Origin: Companilactobacillus mishanensis
GTDB lineage: Bacteria > Bacillota > Bacilli > Lactobacillales > Lactobacillaceae
Assembly (NCBI RefSeq): GCF_003946505.1
Contig: NZ_RHON01000005.1
Coordinates: 1 to 64,000, forward strand
Length of the DNA: 64,000 bases
Direction of reading: 5' to 3'
The position numbers and the translations under genes were made by a program. Position 1 is the first letter of the stretch; each line of letters begins with the position of its first letter. Below the pieces are notes generated by a model. That model did no database searches and was not told the origin of the DNA. It saw nothing but the letters and a program-made list of their open reading frames with translations. Of this stretch, positions 56,373-64,000 are shown piece after piece.

Positions 56373-58289
56373 TTGATTTTATTACAAGCACAAAATATCA
56401 CAAAAAATTTTGGGACAAAAAGACTTTTTTCAGACATCAGTTTTGAGGTCCAAGACAACAGTCGTATCGGTCTTGTTGGCCGTAACGGTGTCGGTAAGTC
56501 TACCCTGCTTAAAATACTTTCAGACCAAGAAAGTTATAACTCAGGAAACATTGCGTTAAAGAAGGACACAAATATTGGTTATTTGGCCCAGGACTCTGGT
56601 CTTAACAGCGATAATCAGATTTTCGCTGAAATGGAGCTTGTCTTTGCCTATCTCAAAAAACAGGAGAAGCAAATGCATGAGCTTGAAGCTCAGCTCGCCG
56701 ATAACACTATAAACGATTATGACCAACTTTTAAAGACGTATGATCAATTACAGAATACTTTCCGTCAAGAAAATGGTTATGGATACCAGTCTGAGATCCG
56801 TAGCGTTCTAAAAGGTTTCGGTTTTGACGAGGACGTTTGGAAAGAAAAAATCTCCACACTCTCTGGTGGAGAACGTTCCCGACTCGCTATGGCTAAAATG
56901 CTATTGGAGCATCACGATATACTCTTGCTAGATGAGCCTACCAACCATTTGGACATCGATACGGTCGAATGGCTCGAAGGTTATTTGAAGAACTATCGCG
57001 GCGCTCTGATCATTGTTTCTCATGACCAATACTTTTTAGATAAAGTTGTTACAGAAATAGTTGAGATCAACCAACATTCTTCTAAAAATTATTCAGGAAA
57101 TTATACTTTTTACTTACAAGAAAAGAAAAAGAATCAAGAAGTCGAATGGAAACATTACGAAGAGCAACAAGCTGAGATCAAGAAAACCGAAGAATATATT
57201 CAAAAAAATATTGTTCGAGCATCAACGACTAAGATGGCTCAAAGTCGTCGTAAGAAATTAGAAAAAATGGACATTATGGATCGACCTGGTAGTGATCAGG
57301 GCTCCGTACACTTCAGTTTTCAAATCGATAAACCAAGTGGTAACGATGTCTTGTTGATTCGTGATGCAGCAATTGGATATACACCTGATGAAGTGATGTC
57401 AGAACCAATCAACCTTGATGTTAAAAAAGGTGAACGTATTGGTATCATTGGACCTAATGGTATCGGTAAATCTACCCTACTCAAATCAGTTTTGGGAAAA
57501 ATCCCATTGTTGAAAGGAAGCTTCCAATTTGGTGCTAACGTTGAAACTGGTTACTACGACCAGAATTTATCCAATTTGGATCCAAAAAAAGATGTGCTTC
57601 ACGAAATATGGGATAGATATCCTCGCCTTGATGAACAAGTTATTCGCAATACATTAGGCGCATTCTTATTTAGTGGAGACGATGTGTTAAAGCCAGTATC
57701 AGGTTTATCCGGTGGTGAAAAAGCACGTCTAACATTAACAAAACTTTCAATGGAACATGACAATTTTCTTCTAATGGATGAGCCTACCAACCATTTGGAC
57801 ATCGATAGTAAAGAAGTTTTGGAAGATGCTTTGAAATCATATGATGGGACCGTTCTATTTGTTTCCCATGACCGTTATCTGTTGAATACACTTGCTGATA
57901 GAATCGTTGAAATCGGACCCGATGGAAGTACTATCTATCTCGGTGATTATGATTATTATCTAGAAAAAACAACTGAATCATCTGATGAAGATAGTGAAAA
58001 TGTAAAAGCTCACTCTGAAAGTGAGAAGAAAGTTCAGTATCAACAATCTAAGGAGCAACAAAAAAAAGAACGTAAGTTAAGGCGTGAAGTTGAGGATTTA
58101 GAGAATCAAATTTCTGAACTAGATCAGAAAAATTCTGAGATTCAAAAAGAAATGACTAAAGAAGAAAACTTAACTTCATATACCAAATTAGGTGACTTGC
58201 AAAAAGAACTCGACGAAAATAAGACTAAGCAAGAACAGCTTGAAGAGACTTGGACCGAAAAATCTCTTGATCTAGAAGAATTTGAGTAA
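56373..58289 (+). CDS. ABC-F family ATPase (YdiF-like translation factor)
   Basis: A 638-residue soluble protein with two ABC domains. Walker A GRNGVGKST (about 36-44) and GPNGIGKST (about 360), signatures LSGGERSRLA and LSGGEKARLT, and LLLDEPTNHLDIDT. A charged P-site-tRNA-interaction linker lies between them and a C-terminal coiled coil (about 565-635). No membrane segments. The family rescues stalled or antibiotic-bound ribosomes; the exact subclass is uncertain. TTG start after AAGGAG. Confidence 0.92.
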   Translation: MILLQAQNITKNFGTKRLFSDISFEVQDNSRIGLVGRNGVGKSTLLKILSDQESYNSGNIALKKDTNIGYLAQDSGLNSDNQIFAEMELVFAYLKKQEKQMHELEAQLADNTINDYDQLLKTYDQLQNTFRQENGYGYQSEIRSVLKGFGFDEDVWKEKISTLSGGERSRLAMAKMLLEHHDILLLDEPTNHLDIDTVEWLEGYLKNYRGALIIVSHDQYFLDKVVTEIVEINQHSSKNYSGNYTFYLQEKKKNQEVEWKHYEEQQAEIKKTEEYIQKNIVRASTTKMAQSRRKKLEKMDIMDRPGSDQGSVHFSFQIDKPSGNDVLLIRDAAIGYTPDEVMSEPINLDVKKGERIGIIGPNGIGKSTLLKSVLGKIPLLKGSFQFGANVETGYYDQNLSNLDPKKDVLHEIWDRYPRLDEQVIRNTLGAFLFSGDDVLKPVSGLSGGEKARLTLTKLSMEHDNFLLMDEPTNHLDIDSKEVLEDALKSYDGTVLFVSHDRYLLNTLADRIVEIGPDGSTIYLGDYDYYLEKTTESSDEDSENVKAHSESEKKVQYQQSKEQQKKERKLRREVEDLENQISELDQKNSEIQKEMTKEENLTSYTKLGDLQKELDENKTKQEQLEETWTEKSLDLEEFE

Positions 58290-58354
58290 AAAAATTGTAG
58301 TACTTATCAACATCTGCTACTGTAAAATCAAATCGACAAATGGAGATAATACCA

Positions 58355-59212
58355 ATGAAAAATAAAAGCCAAGAGAATTTTCTCATCCGATTCATCAAGG
58401 GTGTCATAATTGCCCTTGGTTTTATTTTGCCCGGAGTTTCTGGTGGCGTGCTGGCCGCAATCTTAGGAATTTATGAAAGATTATTGCATTTTATGGCTCA
58501 CATTAGAAAAAATTTCAAAGCTGACTTTTTATACTTTCTGCCAGTAGGAATCGGTGGAGTCGTCGGAATCGGATTGCTATCAAAGCCACTAGAGTTTCTG
58601 TTACAACACTATCAAGTCATCGTACTTTGGGGATTTGCTGGAGCAATTGTTGGAACACTCCCCTCTTTGATCAAGGCATCAACTTCAAAAAGTAATAGAG
58701 ATACAGTTGATATCATCTGGTTCTTCGCAATGTTGATATTTGGAGGATTGTTCCTCTACTTCATGAGTGAAATATTTGGAACTATTCCCGCAAACTTCCT
58801 AGGATTCACAATTGCCGGAATATTGATAGCATTGGGAGTGTTAGTCCCCGGTCTCAGCCCATCAAACTTACTGCTAATATTAGGACTTTATTCACCAATG
58901 TTGATAGGATTCAAAAATTTCGACATTATTGGAGTATTTTTGCCCATCATGATAGGCGGTATTATCGCCATGATGCTATTTTCCAAGGGAATGGAATATC
59001 TGATCGACAATCATCATTCACGTGTGTACCACTTTATTTTAGGTATTGTCGTGGCAAGTACAATCTTGATCCTGATACCAAACCCTCGTATTCCAGATTC
59101 AATATCATATGCTGGCGTTGGATGCTGGACGATTGTTGTTAGTGTTGTGATGTTCATTTTGGGTACCTTGTTAGGGCTTTGGATGAGTACTTTGGAAGAG
59201 AAATATAAATAA
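58355..59212 (+). CDS. DUF368 family membrane protein
   Basis: A 285-residue polytopic protein (GVIIALGFILPGVSGGVLAA; the repeat-like VLVPGLSPSNLLLILGLY in the second half). DUF368 proteins (PopT) have been implicated in undecaprenyl-phosphate recycling, together with DedA proteins, one of which is encoded at 1.6 kb. ATG 58355 follows GGAG. Confidence 0.88.
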   Translation: MKNKSQENFLIRFIKGVIIALGFILPGVSGGVLAAILGIYERLLHFMAHIRKNFKADFLYFLPVGIGGVVGIGLLSKPLEFLLQHYQVIVLWGFAGAIVGTLPSLIKASTSKSNRDTVDIIWFFAMLIFGGLFLYFMSEIFGTIPANFLGFTIAGILIALGVLVPGLSPSNLLLILGLYSPMLIGFKNFDIIGVFLPIMIGGIIAMMLFSKGMEYLIDNHHSRVYHFILGIVVASTILILIPNPRIPDSISYAGVGCWTIVVSVVMFILGTLLGLWMSTLEEKYK

Positions 59213-59220
59213 GTTAAAAA

Positions 59221-59260
59221 AAAAACGAGTTAGACAAAATTTGTCTAGCTCGTTTTTTTT
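59221..59260. terminator. Bidirectional terminator between DUF368 and tsaD
   Basis: ACGAGtTAGACAAA / TTTGTCTAgCTCGT with A10 and T8 runs on either side, between convergent genes. Confidence 0.93.
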
Positions 59261-60272
59261 AGAAATCTAAACTTGGATCAGCGTTCACTGTTAAATCAGC
59301 AAAATCTTTTTTATCATATTGAATTTGAGCAATTGCTCCGATCATAGCAGCATTGTCTCCGCACAATCTCAATGGAGGGAAAATCAAATCCATATCCAAC
59401 TTGCGAGTTTCGATCTCACTGGCAAGTCGTTTTCTTAATCCTTGGTTAGCAGCAACTCCACCAGCCACAACTAATTGTTGTACTGGATGTGTCTTCAAAG
59501 CTCTAAAGGTTTTATTCACCAGGATATCCAAAACTGCTCCCTGGAAACTAGCAGCTAAATCGGCTTTATTCAACTCTTCGTGAACTTGATCGGCATGATG
59601 AACGGTATTTATAAAGGCACTCTTTAATCCACTGAAACTGAAGTCCAGGTTATCTTCTTGAACCATGGCTCTTGGGAAATTAAAAGTATCCTTACCAATT
59701 CCAGCTAATCGATCAACTTCTTTACCAGCTGGATAATTAATTCCTAATACACGGCCAATTTTGTCATAGGCTTCTCCTACAGCATCATCCCTCGTATCTC
59801 CCAATGTTTCGAAGTCTCCGGGTGCTTTCACGTATACAAGCTCAGTATGTCCACCTGACACTAATAAAGCCATAAATGGATATTTGAGCTCAGTAACGAA
59901 GCTTGCTGAGTAAATATGTCCAGCTAGGTGATTTGACTTGATCAAAGGCAAATTGTGGGCAAATGCGACTGTTTTAGCAGCCATAATGCCTATAAGAAGT
60001 GATCCAACTAAGCCGGGACCATATGTAACCGCAACAGCATCAAGGTCGTCATAGCTTACTTCTGCCTCGTCCATTGCCATCTGAATACATTTGGTGATCT
60101 CTTCAACGTGATGACGACTGGCAACTTCTGGTACCACACCGCCGAATCGTTGGTGACTTTTAATTTGTGTAGCGATAATATTCGATAATATTTTATTACC
60201 ATTTTTAATAACAGCGACACTTGTCTCGTCACAACTGCTTTCAAAAGATAATATCAACGTGTCTTCTTTCAA
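59259..60272 (-). CDS. tsaD: tRNA N6-adenosine threonylcarbamoyltransferase TsaD
   Basis: A 337-residue ASKHA-fold enzyme that transfers the threonylcarbamoyl group to A37 of ANN-decoding tRNAs. [26 protein letters not shown], the metal site [11 protein letters not shown] and [11 protein letters not shown] are present. It works with TsaB, TsaE and TsaC; tsaB lies two genes upstream. Confidence 0.97.
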   Translation of the reverse strand: MKEDTLILSFESSCDETSVAVIKNGNKILSNIIATQIKSHQRFGGVVPEVASRHHVEEITKCIQMAMDEAEVSYDDLDAVAVTYGPGLVGSLLIGIMAAKTVAFAHNLPLIKSNHLAGHIYSASFVTELKYPFMALLVSGGHTELVYVKAPGDFETLGDTRDDAVGEAYDKIGRVLGINYPAGKEVDRLAGIGKDTFNFPRAMVQEDNLDFSFSGLKSAFINTVHHADQVHEELNKADLAASFQGAVLDILVNKTFRALKTHPVQQLVVAGGVAANQGLRKRLASEIETRKLDMDLIFPPLRLCGDNAAMIGAIAQIQYDKKDFADLTVNADPSLDF

Positions 60273-60282
60273 AATGATTCCC

Positions 60283-60819
60283 TCACAACTCGACCACCAT
60301 TTCTAATGCATCATGATGATTTCTAAAATAATATTTCTCATGGACCAACCGTGTCTCAAATCCAAAAGCCTCATACAAATCAATTGCTTCTTGGTTAGTG
60401 ATGTCGACTTCCAGAGACATGCGGTTAAATCCATATTGTTTACTGTAATCAAAAACTTGATTTAATAATAAATGACCCAATCCAAACTTCTGATATGAAA
60501 GTAAAATTGCAAAGTTTGTAATGTGTGTCTCTCTACCAGCACTAAAAGAAAGTCCAATAAATGCGATTACATGCTCGTTATCAGACAACACTAAATACAG
60601 TGCATTACGATTTCGTATCTCCATAGTAACGATATCCTCAGGCCACGGTGCTGGCTTATCGTAAATGCTGGTTTGAATTTCCATTAAATCATCAACATCT
60701 GTCAATTTGGCTTTTCTTAAGGTCAATGTCTGCGCATTGATCTCAACTTGCTTGTCAGCAAATGGGTATTTTTCAGTCCCATCATTTGGCCAAACCGCCT
60801 CTTTAAATTTCTTCCACAT
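60283..60819 (-). CDS. rimI: Ribosomal-protein-alanine N-acetyltransferase RimI, with N-terminal extension
   Basis: A 178-residue GNAT acetyltransferase. The GNAT domain begins near residue 35 ([18 protein letters not shown]) and contains the acetyl-CoA loop [13 protein letters not shown] and [14 protein letters not shown]. About 33 extra residues precede it, usual for lactobacilli. ATG 60819 overlaps tsaB by 17 bp. Predicted to acetylate ribosomal protein bS18; its place between tsaB and tsaD is conserved. Confidence 0.88.
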   Translation of the reverse strand: MWKKFKEAVWPNDGTEKYPFADKQVEINAQTLTLRKAKLTDVDDLMEIQTSIYDKPAPWPEDIVTMEIRNRNALYLVLSDNEHVIAFIGLSFSAGRETHITNFAILLSYQKFGLGHLLLNQVFDYSKQYGFNRMSLEVDITNQEAIDLYEAFGFETRLVHEKYYFRNHHDALEMVVEL

Positions 60820-61525
60820 AAGAAATATTACCGTCTTCCTTGTGTCCCTTTTCCATCCAATCATGTTCAGCTTGCGTCAAGCGTAAATATGTTGGCACAA
60901 AGGCATCAATATCTTTAACTGGTTGTTCATCTTTTGCCAAGTTAGCCAATTTAGCAGCATTTGGTAAGCTATCTTTTGTCAAAATTATTTCTGCATTTGG
61001 CATTTTATTTTGGATCAATTCTGCCAAGTGTTCACTGACATTGACGAATTGAATATTGTTCTCATCATAATTTGCCAAAAGTTCAAACAACTTATCCATC
61101 GAAATATGTTGATCAGCAATGACATTCACTACCTCATTACTTTTCAAAATATATGCTCCGGCAAAGGCATTGTCATTTCTAGCGTCAATAACAGGCACAG
61201 CTAACTTTCCATCGGTTCCATTGGCAGCAAGAACTCTCAAACTTGATACTCCAACTAACGGTTTGTTAAGAGTGAATGCTAGTGTCTTGGCAACCGTCAC
61301 AGCAATTCGAACGCCGGTATATGAACCAGGACCGTCCGCAACCGCAATCAAGTCGATGTCATTTACAGACAAATTAGCAGTTTTCAATGATTCTTGAATA
61401 TCCGGCAATATTGAAACACTGTGAGTCTTGATCTCAGTAGATTCCATATGAGCCAAAACCTTACCATCCTCAACTACAGCAACAGTTAGTGGCTTATTTG
61501 ATGTATCAAAAGCTAATATCTTCAT
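60803..61525 (-). CDS. tsaB: tRNA threonylcarbamoyladenosine biosynthesis protein TsaB
   Basis: A 240-residue ASKHA-fold partner of TsaD (ILAFDTSNKPLTVAVVEDG, VADGPGSYTGVRIAVTVAKT). It lacks the metal-binding histidines of TsaD, as expected. ATG 61525 gives the family N-terminus MKILAFDTS and has AAGGAATGAG upstream. First gene of tsaB-rimI-tsaD. Confidence 0.94.
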   Translation of the reverse strand: MKILAFDTSNKPLTVAVVEDGKVLAHMESTEIKTHSVSILPDIQESLKTANLSVNDIDLIAVADGPGSYTGVRIAVTVAKTLAFTLNKPLVGVSSLRVLAANGTDGKLAVPVIDARNDNAFAGAYILKSNEVVNVIADQHISMDKLFELLANYDENNIQFVNVSEHLAELIQNKMPNAEIILTKDSLPNAAKLANLAKDEQPVKDIDAFVPTYLRLTQAEHDWMEKGHKEDGNISYVEEI

Positions 61526-61575
61526 AATTTTCTCATTCCTTAATACAGGTATTCTACCATAAGTATTTCTTAACA

Positions 61576-61603
61576 AAAAAAATAGGCACTAACGGCCTAT
61601 TTT
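61576..61603 (-). terminator. Terminator of folT
   Basis: AATAGGC / GCCTATT stem on the minus strand followed by TTTTTTTGTT. The hairpin contains the folT stop codon. Confidence 0.85.
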
Positions 61604-62116
61604 GTTAAATCTTGTATTGCTTACCCACCTCAGGATGAAATACAGAATTCCTGTTTGATAAATCAAGGAAATTCCTTCTTTTGGTAAACGTGTGAGCAAC
61701 ATTACCCAGAATGGGTTATGTGTCATCATCGAGATCCAAAATGTATTCATCAACGTATTAATTACCACGGTAATTAAAAGAACTGTTAGAAACACATTCA
61801 GTAAAGTTACCTTACGGTTGTATAGCATAAACCCATAAATCAAGCCTGCGACCAATGCTGAAAGTGTGAAGCCCCAGAAGAAGCCTCCTCCAGTTGGCAG
61901 TAACACATTTGCAATGATATCAGCAGCTGCATTTGCAAACATTGCTTTGATCGGTCCAAAGTAATATCCCATCAAGCCGATAGCAATAAAGCTAAATCCG
62001 ACTTGTAAAATTCCACTTCCGACTGACAGCTTGCTCAATACCATTTGCATTGCTATCAACAAGGCCATCCAAGTCAATTCATGGACGGTTATGCTCGTAC
62101 TCTTAGTTCTGTTCAT
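61589..62116 (-). CDS. folT: ECF-type folate transporter substrate-binding subunit FolT
   Basis: A 175-residue membrane protein with six helices, the S component of an energy-coupling-factor transporter. Family pattern: MALLIAMQMVLSKLSVGS at the N-terminus, GYYFGPIKAMFANAAADII, LLPTGGGFFWGFTLSA. The THF riboswitch upstream fixes the substrate as folate. The shared EcfAA'T module is not in this window. Monocistronic. Confidence 0.92.
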   Translation of the reverse strand: MNRTKSTSITVHELTWMALLIAMQMVLSKLSVGSGILQVGFSFIAIGLMGYYFGPIKAMFANAAADIIANVLLPTGGGFFWGFTLSALVAGLIYGFMLYNRKVTLLNVFLTVLLITVVINTLMNTFWISMMTHNPFWVMLLTRLPKEGISLIYQTGILYFILRWVSNTRFNKIGR

Positions 62117-62179
62117 ATTGACATCTCCCTAGCGGAGCTGCCACAAAATATAACTAGATAATGGCAATTAACTATATAG

Positions 62180-62274
62180 AGTGGCGAATGCGGAAACAAA
62201 ACCGCGGGGTAAACCCCTTTGTCCGATGTTCACATTCCGTTCCATCAGCACTTAACGCTTTGAATCCTACTCCA
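62180..62274 (-). promoter_or_regulatory. Tetrahydrofolate (THF) riboswitch
   Basis: The minus strand carries GGAGTAGGATTC, the conserved GCGTTAAGTG, GGAACGGAATGTG, a pseudoknot-prone core and the closing GCGGTTTTG..CCGCATTCGCC and CACTC. This matches the THF-I riboswitch core by eye. A CTCC-gcta-GGGAG hairpin at the folT ribosome binding site (about 62127-62141) can serve as the translational switch. It predicts folT shut-off when folate is plentiful. Confidence 0.88.
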
Positions 62275-62339
62275 AAAATTTATTACCCAATAATAGTAGC
62301 ACAATTGACTCGTTTGTCCCTACCAATATGTTTAACTAA

Positions 62340-63086
62340 TTATTTATTTTCCCAATGAAATTTGGCAATAACATTTAATTTATTATCTGTTTTTATCCAA
62401 TGTGTCGAAACTAAATCTTCATCCATTTTCACAAATACTTCGGGATGACTTTCCAGATTCAACTCTTTATCATACTTAATATCCATACTCTTGATCCTAT
62501 GTGTGGCAATGAATTCGATATCTAACGAATCGACCATCCAATCAAAATAAAATGAATTGTTAACATGACGGTTTACATCGATATTGTAATATCCTATATG
62601 TTGCTCTGCTTTTTTATCAAAGTCCTCAGGTTCCTTCATACGTGAAAATTTCTTAATTTTGGTAATTTCTCTTGAGCCAAATAAGTCTTTCAAACTATCA
62701 GCAGCACTGACGATTTTTCTTTCTTTGATATCAATGATGACAAATGCACTTTCCAAAGTTACTAATCTATTCCCATCAAGATCATCGATCCAAAAATCAC
62801 GATAGAAGAAATACTTATTGTAACTAGTAGCACGAGTGCTGACTTTCAACTTTTGGCCTAGTTCTGGCATTTTCTTCAAGTCCATGTGATATTGAGTAAC
62901 TACCCAGCCAAGGCCACGTTTGACCATTGAACGACTGTCAGCATCTTTTAGTTTCAATTGATCTTCTGACGCTAAGAGCATCACATCTATCAATGCCGAA
63001 AGACGTATGTCACCCGAAAAATTGGCAAAATAAAATGGAAAGGTGGCATCTTCTGTGAATACTTCTGCTTGTTCTGTTTCGTCCAT
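62340..63086 (-). CDS. Acyl-ACP thioesterase (FatA-like)
   Basis: A 248-residue double hot-dog enzyme releasing fatty acids from acyl-ACP. The N-terminal hot-dog has AEVFTEDATFPFYFANFSGD and FFYRDFWIDDLDGNRLV. The second carries the catalytic Asn/His region DVNRHVNNSFYFDWM. ATG 63086 is chosen for GAGGGAG upstream. It directly follows rsmI, a common lactobacillar order. Confidence 0.9.
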   Translation of the reverse strand: MDETEQAEVFTEDATFPFYFANFSGDIRLSALIDVMLLASEDQLKLKDADSRSMVKRGLGWVVTQYHMDLKKMPELGQKLKVSTRATSYNKYFFYRDFWIDDLDGNRLVTLESAFVIIDIKERKIVSAADSLKDLFGSREITKIKKFSRMKEPEDFDKKAEQHIGYYNIDVNRHVNNSFYFDWMVDSLDIEFIATHRIKSMDIKYDKELNLESHPEVFVKMDEDLVSTHWIKTDNKLNVIAKFHWENK

Positions 63087-63087
63087 A

Positions 63088-63960
63088 TTATTTGTCTCCC
63101 TCAATATTATGATACAAATTGTAAACTGTTTGTTTCTTCAAATCATTTTGTGTTGCGACTTCTTTTATAGCTTTATTAGGTTTATTTCCAGCTTCGATCA
63201 GACGATCGACTGCTTTAACTAATTCATTATCGGTCATAACTTCAACTTCTTGTTCTGGCTTTCCGGCTATTACCAAAACATATTCACCCTTAGGTTCGTT
63301 TTCTGCGTAATAATCAATGACCTGGTCCAGTGTTCCTCGCAAAAATGCCTCATGCAACTTAGTCAGTTCACGCGCCAAGGCAATTTTTCGACATCCACCA
63401 AAGTATTCCTTCAAATCAGAAATAGTTTTTTGGACTCGATAGGGAGATTCATATACGATCGTCGTTTCATCCCTATTTGCCAAATTAGTCAAAGCTTCAG
63501 TCCGTTCCTTACCTTTTCTAGGTAAAAATCCATAAAAGTAAAACGGTTGTGGCTCAATACCGGAAGCAATCAACGCAGTTGTGGATGCAGTAGCTCCAGG
63601 CAATGGGACAACTGAGATTCCAGCTTCAATTGCTGCTTTGACTAACTCCTTGCCCGGATCACTAATAGAAGGAGTTCCTGCATCACTAATTTGTGCAATA
63701 TCAGTTCCTTGATTCATTTTTTCTACTAATTCAGGAATTCGTTGAGCCGTGTTATGTTCATGAAAACTTATCAACTCAGTAGAAATATCAAAGTGTTTGA
63801 GCAAATTACGAGAATTCCGAGTATCTTCCGCTGCAACTAAATCCACATCCTGTAACGTCTGAACTGCTCGATAAGTCATATCATTCAGATTACCGATCGG
63901 TGTAGGCACTAAAAAAAGAGACCCCTTCGAATTATCAACAAAACTCTTTTGTTCTTTCAT
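63088..63960 (-). CDS. rsmI: 16S rRNA (cytidine-1402-2'-O)-methyltransferase RsmI
   Basis: A 290-residue tetrapyrrole-methylase-fold methyltransferase. LFLVPTPIGNLNDMTYRA (residues 15-32), AAEDTRNSRNLLKHF, ISDAGTPSISDPG (SAM site), VPLPGATASTTAL and YGFLPRKGKER are all present. AAGGGAG precedes ATG 63960. Confidence 0.96.
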   Translation of the reverse strand: MKEQKSFVDNSKGSLFLVPTPIGNLNDMTYRAVQTLQDVDLVAAEDTRNSRNLLKHFDISTELISFHEHNTAQRIPELVEKMNQGTDIAQISDAGTPSISDPGKELVKAAIEAGISVVPLPGATASTTALIASGIEPQPFYFYGFLPRKGKERTEALTNLANRDETTIVYESPYRVQKTISDLKEYFGGCRKIALARELTKLHEAFLRGTLDQVIDYYAENEPKGEYVLVIAGKPEQEVEVMTDNELVKAVDRLIEAGNKPNKAIKEVATQNDLKKQTVYNLYHNIEGDK

Positions 63961-63976
63961 TCAAATTGCTCCCTTA

Positions 63977-64000
63977 CTATGCTTTATTTTCTTTTGCATG
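63977..64000 (-). CDS. 3' end of the preceding gene (possibly YabA), partial
   Basis: A minus-strand frame enters from beyond the window and ends HAKENKA with a TAG stop at 63977-63979, 16 bp before rsmI. The replication-initiation control gene yabA usually precedes rsmI in lactobacilli, but seven residues cannot prove it. Confidence 0.35.
   Translation of the reverse strand, partial: HAKENKA

Overview
The window is a compact, A+T-rich stretch of a low-GC Gram-positive chromosome. The organism is almost certainly a member of the Lactobacillaceae (Firmicutes). Supporting this are the divergent ccpA/pepQ pair with a cre between them, pepV, a mannose-class PTS followed by manO (DUF956), a folT-type ECF substrate-binding gene under a tetrahydrofolate riboswitch, an alaS T-box, CIRCE-controlled groESL, IreB and the mutS-mutL-ruvAB-queA-tgt-yajC order. 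The genus cannot be fixed from sequence alone; Companilactobacillus or a near relative is only a guess. No rRNA or tRNA genes, prophage or CRISPR array were seen.

Layout. 0.1-9.7 kb: an S1-domain RNA-binding protein, a ferredoxin-NADP reductase, a DedA protein, a minus-strand operon (unknown protein, two metallophosphoesterases, YutD, HAD phosphatase, TIGR01906 membrane protein), an exported glycerophosphodiesterase and PepV. 9.8-17.7 kb: a class A PBP, a small membrane protein, ccpA, pepQ, an intact IS3-family element and YtxH/DUF948 proteins. 17.8-24.4 kb: rdgB, glutamate racemase, yslB, trxA, mutS2, cvpA, DUF1292, ruvX, ireB. 24.5-32.3 kb: alaS with its T-box, DEAD-box helicase, NrnA, DNA polymerase IV, zwf. 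32.4-42.9 kb: yajC, tgt, queA, ruvB, ruvA, mutL, mutS, ymdB. 42.9-46.5 kb: a structure-rich accessory stretch around a ketopantoate reductase, DUF554 and a TetR regulator. 46.5-48.5 kb: groEL/groES. 48.7-50.0 kb: a bacteriocin-immunity-like locus. 50.1-55.6 kb: ManO and the mannose PTS, then DUF1697 and mannose-6-phosphate isomerase. 55.6-64 kb: rex, an ABC-F protein, DUF368, the t6A genes tsaD/rimI/tsaB, folT, an acyl-ACP thioesterase and rsmI.

Functionally the window joins carbon control (CcpA, cre sites, PTS-Man, ManA, Rex, Zwf), DNA repair (MutS, MutL, RuvAB, MutS2, RuvX, Pol IV), tRNA modification (Tgt, QueA, TsaB, TsaD) and envelope upkeep (PBP, racemase, DedA).

The most interesting material is non-coding. 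(1) Five copies of a roughly 120-nt element, three in tandem behind groEL and two head-to-head between tgt and queA, fold into the same long hairpin. Their stem sequences differ but change together on both arms, which is the mark of a selected secondary structure. (2) The ymdB-panE gap holds two further, unrelated multibranched structured elements of about 160 nt each. (3) The IS3-family element sits exactly in the loop of a rho-independent terminator, flanked by an AATT duplication. (4) dinB lacks any normal start codon upstream of its first catalytic aspartate. (5) An orphan immunity/CPBP cluster lies next to the Man-PTS, the receptor of class IIa bacteriocins.
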